From positions 1-11,082 of the forward strand of contig PXEK01000152.1 of NCBI GenBank assembly GCA_003564735.1: a stretch of DNA of 11,082 bases, read 5' to 3'. This DNA comes from Cryomorphaceae bacterium. GTDB lineage: Bacteria > Bacteroidota > Bacteroidia > Flavobacteriales_G > Salibacteraceae. Numbering within the stretch: position 1 is the stretch's first letter; each line of letters opens with the position of its first letter. Of this stretch, positions 6,142 through 11,082 are shown piece by piece. Under the pieces are notes generated by a model, which was not told where the DNA came from, made no database searches, and was given only the letters and a program-made list of their open reading frames with translations. A program made the translations under genes and the position numbers.

Positions 6142-6954
6142 TTATCTCTTGAATTCCGGATATGAACTTAGTAATTCATTCAGTCTTTCAGCATCGTCTT
6201 CTCCAAATACGTTAACCGAATATAATTCCTCTCCGTTTGCATCATCAAGTTTTTTAACCTCCACTGTCAAAACTGCATCTTTTGGAGCTTTAACTGTCCC
6301 CCAATCACTAAACTTATTCGGAGCTAAATACCAAGTTACTTCTTCTCCCGGTTCAAGACCTCCGGAAATTTGATAGTTAAAATTATCTTTCAACCAAGGA
6401 ACAGTTCGGTTTGGGCTTGAAAGTGTTCCCGTGAAATATGCTCTAGAAATTGCTTGGTCAGTTCCATTAAGCACAGTAAGTTCAATTATTGGTTCTTCTG
6501 TCACATAATATGTCCCACTTTTTCTTTTATAGAACCTTGACCTTTTGACTTCAAATTTTGCCAATTCAATTCTATCTGATTCTGCTTTAGCCTTTTTTTA
6601 GTAAAGCTCTTCGATTTCAGATTTTGCCTGTTCTTTCTTCTTTCTTTCCATTTCCTTCTTTATCCTTTTACCTTCAGAAATTATATCGGAAGCCGTCTTG
6701 CCATCAATTTTTGATTTAAAGTCGGTAACAGTTTCTTCAGCTCCATCGTCTTCCATTAATGTACCAAAGTCAAGACCGTGAAACATTATTAGTTGTAATG
6801 CCTCCTCAAATTCTTTTTTTTCTGTGTCACTAAGGGATTTCTTGATGGTTTCTATTGAGGTTTTCATTGTTTCTTCTGAAGTTCCATCAATTTTTTTTGC
6901 ACAAGAAGCAAGTAAAAGGAATGATAATCCAAAAAGTAAAATTTTATATTTTAT
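6142..6954 (-). pseudogene. DUF6694-type lipoprotein gene, start codon lost and in-frame stop
   Basis: One frame of 270 codons runs the whole length. Its N-terminus is a textbook lipoprotein signal, lysine-rich then hydrophobic, ending LLLASC with Cys in a perfect lipobox and AKKIDGTSEE after it. However, the first codon is ATA (6954-6952), and no ATG, GTG or TTG lies before the signal peptide. The next part (SIETIKKSLSDTEKKEFEEA, then KIDGKTASDIISEGKRIKKE) matches what I recall of DUF6694 lipoproteins. Codon 119 is TAA (6600-6598). The same frame then continues with KKAKAESDRIELAKFEVKRS and a beta-rich domain (EEPIIELTVLNGTDQAISRA, GGLEPGEEVTW, LAPNKFSDWG) to a TAA at 6142. Both lesions fit G:C to A:T transitions. 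The parts could be expressed separately from internal starts (6867 ATG, 6564 TTG), but without the export signal. Confidence 0.8.
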
Positions 6955-6970
6955 TTCTGTTATTTTTAAG

Positions 6971-7005
6971 TGTTTATTAATGTTCGTGTCTGTTTATTAA
7001 ATGTT
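6971..7005. repeat. Short tandem repeat in the leader of the DUF6694 gene
   Basis: TGTTTATTAATGTT (6971-6984) and TGTTTATTAAATGTT (6991-7005) form a direct repeat with a 20-bp period, differing by one A. It sits between the probable promoter and the ATA start. It may be a local duplication or a paired binding site. Confidence 0.55.
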
Positions 7006-7041
7006 GGACGGCAGTTCGTCTAAAAAACCCTATTAATTCCT

Positions 7042-7049
7042 CAAAAGTA
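7042..7049 (-). promoter_or_regulatory. Candidate -7 box for the DUF6694 gene
   Basis: Read leftward it is TACTTTTG, a perfect TAnnTTTG, inside the 14-mer CTACTTTTGAGGAA shared with 4105-4118. Transcription would start near 7035, giving a leader of about 80 nt that contains the tandem repeat. There is no matching -33 box at 19 bp. Confidence 0.4.
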
Positions 7050-7249
7050 GAAAAAACAAGTCAAAATAAGCGCTTTTAAGGGCAGTACATTTTTGAGTTG
7101 TATTTGTTTGTCGGGAAAATCCGGTGGCTTAAAATGGCTATAATGAGGTGTATTTTGCGGATAAAACATAAAACGGCTGCCTTGCCTCCATTTTGAAAGT
7201 ATTTTTTCAGCAGCTCAAAATCTATGAGGTGCGGCACCGGTATTAGGCC

Positions 7250-7417
7250 TTAGGGTCGAAGTCCGTTCTCGATGTGCCCGGTTTTGAAACCATAGGTTTT
7301 CAAGTCAACTTGAGACACAAACAAATCGATGAGTCGCACTTCATTGTTTTTCTCAATAGCCTGCTCTAAACAAAACATCTCGACCTGCTCGCGATCTTTT
7401 CCGTGAATATATTTCAT
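7250..7417 (-). mobile_element. IS1182-type transposase, N-terminal fragment
   Basis: The 55 residues from the ATG at 7417 read MKYIHGKDREQVEMF, then CLEQAIEKNNEVRLIDLFV, then LDLKTYGF-like and ENG-like segments. This is the highly conserved start of IS1182/IS5-group DDE transposases (the Y-I-x-G-x-x-R-x-Q start, the NxVRxIDxFV motif, and the xGRP region). The frame stops right after ENGLRP, where the family usually has ENGRPPYHP, and the remaining 400 or so residues with the catalytic DDE triad are missing. Just beyond the break (7226-7238) lies a remnant of the GC-rich repeat module described elsewhere. An in-frame upstream ATG at 7459 exists but the family start is at 7417. Non-functional relic. 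Confidence 0.75.
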
Positions 7418-7581
7418 ACGGTAAAAGTATTGAAAAACAATGGAACAGAATAGCGACAATCAATCAAGGCAAACATAATATCATTTTGAGTATATATGTA
7501 TCGAATTTTTCATTTCGTCCGATTAATAGGGTGCCGCTCCACCTCTGATTAAATGTAGTATAACTTTACAACGCTAATATA
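7418..7581. other. Non-coding gap with one degenerate repeat module
   Basis: No gene is seen. AGGGTGCCGCTCCACCTCTG (7528-7547) looks like a decayed copy of the GGTGCCGCTCCGCCGGGGCT module found intact at 7637-7659. The rest is AT-rich and featureless. Confidence 0.4.
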
Positions 7582-7711
7582 TTGACAAATCTGCATTTTA
7601 ATTGCATATTAGTCAAGTTTTGAAATGCTGTTATTCAAGGTGCCGCTCCGCCGGGGCTTTAAATCCGTTTGCAATTTTCCTGCTACAAAGGTTTCGCCCC
7701 CGCCGGGGGCT
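7582..7711 (+). repeat. Long direct repeat, copy A (palindrome plus two GC-rich modules)
   Basis: About 130 bp, nearly the same as 8995-9123. It begins with a degenerate palindrome (TTGACAAATCTGCA at 7582-7595 against TGCATATTAGTCAA at 7603-7616, two mismatches). After about 20 bp come two hairpin modules: GGTGCCGCTCCGCCGGGGCT (about 7639-7658) and, after a spacer containing AAATCCGT and CTGCTACAAAGG, a GCCCCCGCCGGGGGC palindrome ending at 7711. It lies about 100 bp beyond the 3' end of the ATPase gene. Confidence 0.85.
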
Positions 7712-7751
7712 GAAATTGCTATGCAACAAGGCCAAAAGCCGAAGAAAACAT

Positions 7752-7766
7752 CATTATCGAATAATG
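7752..7766 (-). terminator. Possible terminator of the ATPase gene
   Basis: CATTAT and ATAATG pair around a 3-nt loop (CGA); on the leftward transcript TGTTTTCTTC follows. The stem is only 6 bp and AT-rich, and the T-run is short, so this is a weak candidate about 45 bp after the stop codon. Confidence 0.35.
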
Positions 7767-7810
7767 GGAAAACAAACCTTGACTACCCTAATGTATTCAA
7801 AAATAAAAAC

Positions 7811-8974
7811 CTAATCAGATCCAAAAGCGGACTCACAATTTCTCCAGCTCAAAAACCTTCCGGCGGTCGTGGTGAAATCTTCATCTCCGCCGTAAATTAC
7901 TGTGGGAATACCCGATTCATCCCCGCTGATTTTTTTAAAATACTGCGGGTTTTTCAAAAACTCTTTGTGCTTAGTATAACCCGACTTTATTTCAACGGGA
8001 ACAACTTTCCCGTCCTGCTCAATGAGCAGGTCTATTTCTTTTTTGCTTCTGTCTTGCCAGTAAAATGCAGTGGGCTGTAATCCGCGATTAAGTCTGAATT
8101 TGAGGTATTGGTTCTGAATAAAATTCTCAAACAATCCTCCCACCAGATAATGAGTACTCACTTGTTTTTCATTTTCAATACCGAGCAGCGAGCAAGCGAG
8201 ACCCGTATCGTAAAAATAAATTTTGGGCGCCTTAATCAGTCGTTTATTAAAGTTGCGGTAATAAGGCGGCAAACGATATAATATATAGCTTGCTTCTAAA
8301 ACAGATATCCAAGACTTTGCCGTATTGGTTGAAATACCCGCATCACTTGCCAAAGATTGATAATTGAGCAACTGCCCCACTCTGCCCGCACACAATTTTA
8401 TAAATCGTGTAAAGTTGCTAAGATTTTCGATATTTTGAATTTGCCTAACGTCTTTTTCCACATAAGTGGAAATATAAGCGGGATAAAAGTCGCGGGGATT
8501 GATATCATTTTTATACAATCGCGGATAACCGCCGTTAAAAATATGTTGTTCGTATGATTGCGGAGCGACAGACGTTTTTTCAAGCTCTTTTTTCGAAAGC
8601 GGCAACAGGGAAAAAATAGCAGTGCGCCCGGCCAAAGTTTGGGAAATACTATTTTGTAATTTAAAATTATGCGAGCCGGAAAGCACGAACTCAACGCTTC
8701 CCCGATCCACAATTCCCTGAAGGTATGAAAATAATTCGGGCACATTTTGAACTTCATCGAGTACGGCACCCTCCGGATAGTTCTTTAAAAACCCACGAGG
8801 GTCATCTTGCGCAAGCATCCGTGTGTCCAAATCTTCAAGGTTGACATAGGGCAAATCTCTAAAAATACTTTTAATCAATGTAGTTTTACCCGATTGCCTG
8901 GGTCCGGTAACGGTTATAACGGGAAACTTACCCCGAATGCTTTTGATTTTTTCAGCTAATTCTCTATCAATCAT
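7811..8974 (-). CDS. AAA+ ATPase of the DUF4143 (DEXX-box) family
   Basis: This gene codes for 387 residues from the ATG at 8974 (MIDRELAEKIK). That start is preferred to an in-frame ATG at 9001 because it matches the family's usual N-terminus. Residues about 1-130 form a P-loop ATPase: Walker A GPRQSGKTT (24-32), Walker B AVLDEVQ (70-76), and the sensor-like LSGSHN (99-104). Residues about 185-235 carry a winged-helix-like segment. The C-terminal DUF4143 region ends in a nuclease-like fold with EIDLLIE (313-319) and PVEIKSG (326-332), the E-x-D and E-x-K residues of PD-(D/E)XK enzymes. These proteins are very common, multi-copy and of unsettled function, with proposed links to DNA binding or mobile elements. 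The gene is intact and flanked by long direct repeats; a palindrome lies just upstream. Confidence 0.92.
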   Translation of the reverse strand: MIDRELAEKIKSIRGKFPVITVTGPRQSGKTTLIKSIFRDLPYVNLEDLDTRMLAQDDPRGFLKNYPEGAVLDEVQNVPELFSYLQGIVDRGSVEFVLSGSHNFKLQNSISQTLAGRTAIFSLLPLSKKELEKTSVAPQSYEQHIFNGGYPRLYKNDINPRDFYPAYISTYVEKDVRQIQNIENLSNFTRFIKLCAGRVGQLLNYQSLASDAGISTNTAKSWISVLEASYILYRLPPYYRNFNKRLIKAPKIYFYDTGLACSLLGIENEKQVSTHYLVGGLFENFIQNQYLKFRLNRGLQPTAFYWQDRSKKEIDLLIEQDGKVVPVEIKSGYTKHKEFLKNPQYFKKISGDESGIPTVIYGGDEDFTTTAGRFLSWRNCESAFGSD

Positions 8975-8979
8975 AATGG

Positions 8980-8987
8980 CAAATATA
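8980..8987 (-). promoter_or_regulatory. Candidate -7 box of the ATPase gene
   Basis: Read leftward it is TATATTTG, a perfect TAnnTTTG, only 5 bp before the ATG at 8974, which would give an almost leaderless transcript. The -33 position would fall inside the palindrome at 8995-9029. If this box is right, a protein bound to the palindrome would block the promoter. The short distance makes it uncertain. Confidence 0.35.
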
Positions 8988-8994
8988 GAAATAA

Positions 8995-9029
8995 TTGACA
9001 AATCTGCATTTGAATTGCAGATTTGTCAA
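8995..9029. promoter_or_regulatory. Perfect 14-bp-arm palindrome upstream of the ATPase gene
   Basis: TTGACAAATCTGCA (8995-9008) is repeated exactly in inverted orientation as TGCAGATTTGTCAA (9016-9029) around a 7-nt loop (TTTGAAT). It starts 20 bp upstream of the ATPase start codon, the position of an operator. A degenerate copy (two mismatches) lies at 7582-7616. It does not look like a terminator, since no T-run follows. Confidence 0.8.
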
Positions 9030-9123
9030 GTTTTGACATGTTGTGATTAAGGTGTCGCCCCGCCGGGGCTTTAAATCCGTCTGCAATTTTCCTGCTACAA
9101 AGGTTTCGCCCCCGCCGGGGGCT
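8995..9123 (+). repeat. Long direct repeat, copy B
   Basis: This is the partner of 7582-7711 in the same orientation, with the same order of parts: palindrome, about 20-bp spacer, hairpin module (GGTGTCGCCCCGCCGGGGCT, about 9051-9070), spacer with AAATCCGTCTGCAATTTTCC, then CTACAAAGGTTTCGC and a GC-rich palindrome ending at 9123. From about 9056 on the two copies are nearly identical. Copies A and B bracket the ATPase gene exactly. Confidence 0.85.
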
Positions 9124-9178
9124 TTTAAGCACTCCGAAAAAAGTGTTGCATAAGGGTTGAGGATATTTACCCAGGTTG

Positions 9179-9210
9179 TCTCTATCAATCAGAATGTATA
9201 TAGAATTGAA
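9179..9210 (-). repeat. Partial second copy of the ATPase start region
   Basis: TCTCTATCAATCA (9179-9191) is identical to 8961-8973, which encodes the first codons of the ATPase. The match resumes beyond it with AATG and ATATAGAA, as upstream of the real start. Further into the gene the similarity stops. It looks like a leftover of another ATPase copy or of a rearrangement; the start codon is CTG here instead of ATG. Confidence 0.5.
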
Positions 9211-9226
9211 ATTCCGAAGATTACAG

Positions 9227-9304
9227 AAAGCGCCGGAGGCGCGGCACCTTTGTAGAAAAAACACCAAGAGAACAACCAGCAGAGCGCCGGAGGTGCGACA
9301 CCTT
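9227..9304 (-). repeat. GC-rich hairpin module pair, inverted orientation
   Basis: Two modules are seen: AAAGCGCCGGAGGCGCGGCA followed by CCTTTGTAG (9227-9255), and AGAGCGCCGGAGGTGCGACA followed by CCTT (9281-9304). Their reverse complement has the layout of the modules at 9049-9123 (AAGGTGTCGC plus palindrome, spacer, CTACAAAGGT plus palindrome). The two blocks form an inverted pair about 100 bp apart, next to the RAYT relic. Confidence 0.75.
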
Positions 9305-9336
9305 AAAAAATTTGACCGAATGAATTTACATGATTC

Positions 9337-9648
9337 CTATTCCCTAAAATCAAAAATATAACGCCGGTCATATTCGACATTGAACTTTTCCAAAAAATTG
9401 AGATACTCCTCTCTAAACGTGCGCTTTTTGTGATGCTCGGGTTGATTCAGTATATATTTAACAACTTTATCAAGCTGCGAACGAGAATATGAAAAAGAGC
9501 CATAGCCGTCTTGCCATGAAAAACTTCTTGAAACAAAACGATTCTCATTAATCCATTTAGATGAATTGGTTTTCATTTTATTCGCCATATCCGAAATTGA
9601 AACCGTCGGATGTAATCCCGCAAGAACGTTTTAATGGTCAGAGATTTT
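9337..9648 (-). pseudogene. RAYT / IS200-like Y1 transposase relic
   Basis: The 83 residues from 9588 to 9337 are the C-terminal half of a REP-associated tyrosine transposase: NKMKTNSSKWINE, FSWQDGYGSFSYSRSQLDKV, then KYILNQPEHHKKRTFREEY and FNVEYDRRYIF. The same frame continues upstream of that ATG with VLAGLHPTVSISDM (to about 9627), also typical of the family, preceded by Asp-His, a TAA (9633-9631) and Asn, where the family has the catalytic D-H-x-H (HUH) motif. The HUH motif is therefore broken by a stop and a His-to-Asn change, and nothing recognisable remains further upstream. The likely tyrosine in KYILNQ is kept. Non-functional remnant of a transposase that in other bacteria mobilises hairpin (REP) repeats. 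Confidence 0.8.
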
Positions 9649-9667
9649 CAATTATTATTTATAATTG
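9649..9667. repeat. AT-rich inverted repeat
   Basis: CAATTAT (9649-9655) and ATAATTG (9661-9667) flank a 5-nt loop at the point where recognisable transposase sequence ends. It may be a remnant of an element end. Confidence 0.4.
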
Positions 9668-9736
9668 TTATTCAAAAAAGATAATTGACTGAAAAACAAC
9701 TCAAAACCATGTTACCTTTGCTGATTTATATTTCTG

Positions 9737-10315
9737 TTAATGAGATTTCACAAGCACTACGGTCGCTTCAATTGTTACAATAGAATCAGAATAATATTTG
9801 GATATTCGAATTTCGCTTGCCTTATCATTTTCAATTTTAATGATTTTAAACTGTACAGGAATGTATAGCTTATAATCTGAGCCGTCACTAAATTTTTCCG
9901 GAAAAATAAATGTTCCTTCGTATATAAAATCAAAGTATTCCAAGATATCATTTTCCGATGTATCGGGAGATTTTATAAGATCAACTTTAGATGCTTTACC
10001 GCGATTTTCACAATAATTGCATGTAGTATCTTTTTTTATATGAATTTCAGCAATTACCAAACCTGACAATCCACTATCCATCCAAATATTAGGGATATCT
10101 ACATTCTGAATTAACCCATACACCAGACTATTTTGTATTCCGCCAAAGTCTGTAAACTTGGGTATGTTACTGTAATCTGAAACTTGAAATGAAGAATCTA
10201 TTTTTAACTGTCCATTCTTATTATAAAATTCATGGAGCTGAGCAAAAGAAGAAGTATTCATTAATATCAACAGAAACACTAATAAGACTATCGAAAAACA
10301 ATTGCATGATTTCAT
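9737..10315 (-). CDS. Secreted protein with TonB-C-like domain
   Basis: This gene codes for 192 residues. A signal peptide covers about 1-25 (MKSCNCFSIVLLVFLLILMN, ending SSFAQ), so the protein is exported. Residues about 80-165 have the outline of the TonB C-terminal fold seen in many Bacteroidota periplasmic proteins: GLSGLVIAEIHIKKD, VDLIKSPDTS, a helix, then FIFPEKFSDG and YKLYIPVQFKI. Between strands 1 and 2 sits an unusual insert with CNYC, a possible disulfide or metal pair. There is no N-terminal membrane anchor like that of true TonB. A promoter candidate lies upstream. The TonB resemblance is an inference from pattern; the role is unknown. Confidence 0.7.
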   Translation of the reverse strand: MKSCNCFSIVLLVFLLILMNTSSFAQLHEFYNKNGQLKIDSSFQVSDYSNIPKFTDFGGIQNSLVYGLIQNVDIPNIWMDSGLSGLVIAEIHIKKDTTCNYCENRGKASKVDLIKSPDTSENDILEYFDFIYEGTFIFPEKFSDGSDYKLYIPVQFKIIKIENDKASEIRISKYYSDSIVTIEATVVLVKSH

Positions 10316-10358
10316 TTTGAATTATTATACACGTTTTTGAAAATGCGCTTTAGATGGA

Positions 10359-10366
10359 CAAATGTA
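10359..10366 (-). promoter_or_regulatory. Promoter -7 box of the TonB-C-like gene
   Basis: Read leftward it is TACATTTG, a perfect TAnnTTTG. A TTTA lies 17 bp upstream (10387-10384) as a possible -33 box. The leader would be about 40 nt before the ATG at 10315. Confidence 0.5.
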
Positions 10367-10445
10367 AGAATATTAAGATTTCATAAACACTGATTTTTCG
10401 TGATCTAGATTTCATTCCGCTTTCCGAAAATGGGGGGATACCACT

Positions 10446-10519
10446 AAAGCACCGCCTGAAGGGCTCAAATAATTCTCTGCAACCTCCTTGCTACAAAGGT
10501 TTCGCTCCCGCCGGGGGCT
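10446..10519 (+). repeat. GC-rich hairpin module pair (first one decayed)
   Basis: A degenerate module (AAGCACCGCCTGAAGGGCT, about 10447-10465) is followed, after a spacer with CTCCTTGCTACAAAGG, by an intact one: CTACAAAGGTTTCGC plus a TCCCGCCGGGGGCT palindrome ending at 10519. TTAAATCCGTCGGCAA follows, the same spacer that links modules in the other copies. Confidence 0.7.
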
Positions 10520-10643
10520 TAAATCCGTCGGCAAATTTTCTATTACTACCGATGGCGTCTCAAACATGGGTTGGATCGATTTGGAAAACAGAATATGGGA
10601 ATCATGTTAAACTACACCCTAAACGGTTTCAAATCATTTAACC

Positions 10644-10717
10644 GAGCGCCGGAGGCGCGGAATCTTTGTAGAATACGACATATGGGCAACGAACAGAGCG
10701 CCTGAGGTGCGACACCT
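10644..10717 (-). repeat. GC-rich hairpin module pair, inverted orientation
   Basis: GAGCGCCGGAGGCGCGGAAT then CTTTGTAG (10644-10671), and AGAGCGCCTGAGGTGCGACA then CCT (10695-10717). This repeats the layout of 9227-9304 and forms an inverted pair with 10446-10519, with about 125 bp between. It ends 5 bp before the stop codon of the receptor gene and may also help end that transcript. Confidence 0.75.
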
Positions 10718-10721
10718 CCCC

Positions 10722-11081
10722 TCACCTAAAATCATACCGTACCGTAACTTCAAACCACCTGCCGGGCATGGGGCGCCAAACGACGTTCATGTAATTCTCG
10801 TCAAAGAGGTTGTTGGCCGAGAGCATCGCATCAAAACGGTGTTTGTTCAAGGTGAATTGCTTAGTAATGGAAAGATCGGTGGTGTGGAAATTCGGTAAAT
10901 AGGTTTCGTTGTCGGTGGTGATGTAGCGACTGCCGGTGAATTGATAAAAGACGGTCGCGCGCCAAGATTTGTACTCGGCATTGAGGTGTGTTTTAGCGAC
11001 ATGCTCCGGAGTGTAGATGAGTTGGTTGCCTTCGTCTTCTCGGACTCGGGTAAAGGTATAATCAGCTTGTGCGGAAAAAGC
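10722..11081 (-). CDS. TonB-dependent receptor, C-terminal end (5' partial)
   Basis: An open frame runs leftward from the window edge to a TGA at 10724-10722, giving 119 residues. Alternating strands typical of a 22-strand receptor barrel are clear: ADYTFTRVRE, HLNAEYKSWRATVFYQFTG, then FHTTDLSITKQFTLNKHRF, the hallmark SANNLFDENYMNVVWRPMPG and the final strand RWFEVTVRYDFR ending in an aromatic-Arg. The motif (N)NLFDxxY followed by PxPGR(x)F is the standard end of TonB-dependent receptors, which take up siderophores, B12, glycans or similar substrates across the outer membrane. Plug domain and substrate clues are outside the window. The gene has no start codon here, so it is the 3' part of a longer gene. 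Confidence 0.9.
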   Translation of the reverse strand, partial: AFSAQADYTFTRVREDEGNQLIYTPEHVAKTHLNAEYKSWRATVFYQFTGSRYITTDNETYLPNFHTTDLSITKQFTLNKHRFDAMLSANNLFDENYMNVVWRPMPGRWFEVTVRYDFR

Positions 11082-11082
11082 C

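Noticed and set aside
7602..8080. Rightward open frames of 70 and 151 codons
   Set aside because: They run through the repeat copy and then antisense to the ATPase gene; the translation has no protein-like features.
8967..9267. Leftward open frames of 73 and 98 codons upstream of the ATPase
   Set aside because: They are translations of the palindrome and hairpin repeats, as shown by arginine/glycine/proline-rich segments such as SPRRGRN and APAGRH.
9713..9720. Rightward promoter (TACCTTTG, preceded by TTGACT)
   Set aside because: It has a good -7 box but the wrong -33 spacing, and no rightward gene follows; it faces the 3' end of a leftward gene.
7226..10717. CRISPR array
   Set aside because: The repeats are hairpin modules at irregular distances and in both orientations, with no regular spacers and no cas genes.
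10707..10898. Rightward open frame of 63 codons at the window end
   Set aside because: It is antisense to the TonB-dependent receptor C-terminus and partly over a repeat module.

Overview
The window looks like a Bacteroidota chromosome, probably a flavobacterium- or sphingobacterium-like lineage. The support is a protein with a type IX secretion (T9SS) C-terminal sorting domain, a TonB-dependent receptor C-terminus, several signal-peptide and lipoprotein genes, AT-rich intergenic DNA, and promoter candidates of the Bacteroidota type (TAnnTTTG -7 boxes). No rRNA, tRNA or CRISPR array is visible.

Left part (1-3500): the tail of a TPR protein and a small lipoprotein-like gene run rightward and end in a strong terminator. 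Converging on them is a two-gene operon of small unknown proteins (a helical 90-residue protein and an 81-residue membrane/coiled-coil protein) coupled by a one-base overlap. After about 640 bp of non-coding DNA comes a complete SulP-type anion transporter with a STAS domain.

Middle (3500-7000), all leftward: a small outer-membrane beta-barrel-like gene disrupted by one-base shifts at a G8 tract and probably an A8 tract; a T9SS-exported protein with two PKD-like repeats; a TM2-domain membrane protein; about 425 bp of non-coding DNA with a G-rich block; a 150-bp hairpin-forming element resembling an integron attC site; and next to it a DUF6694-type lipoprotein gene that has lost its start codon (ATA) and carries an in-frame TAA. 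The last two together look like a decayed gene cassette.

Right part (7000-11082) is a repeat-rich accessory zone. It holds an IS1182-type transposase fragment, a full-length AAA+ ATPase of the DUF4143 family, and a RAYT/IS200-like transposase relic. The ATPase gene lies between two roughly 130-bp direct repeats, and the upstream copy carries a perfect 14-bp-arm palindrome next to its start. GC-rich hairpin modules (core ACAAAGGT..CGC followed by a CCGCCGGGG-type palindrome) occur as direct and inverted pairs around these genes. A secreted protein with a TonB-C-like domain and the 3' end of a TonB-dependent receptor gene close the window.

Apart from the small operon, the genes do not form an obvious pathway. 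The unifying theme is envelope proteins (lipoproteins, barrels, T9SS cargo, transporter) interspersed with mobile-element debris.
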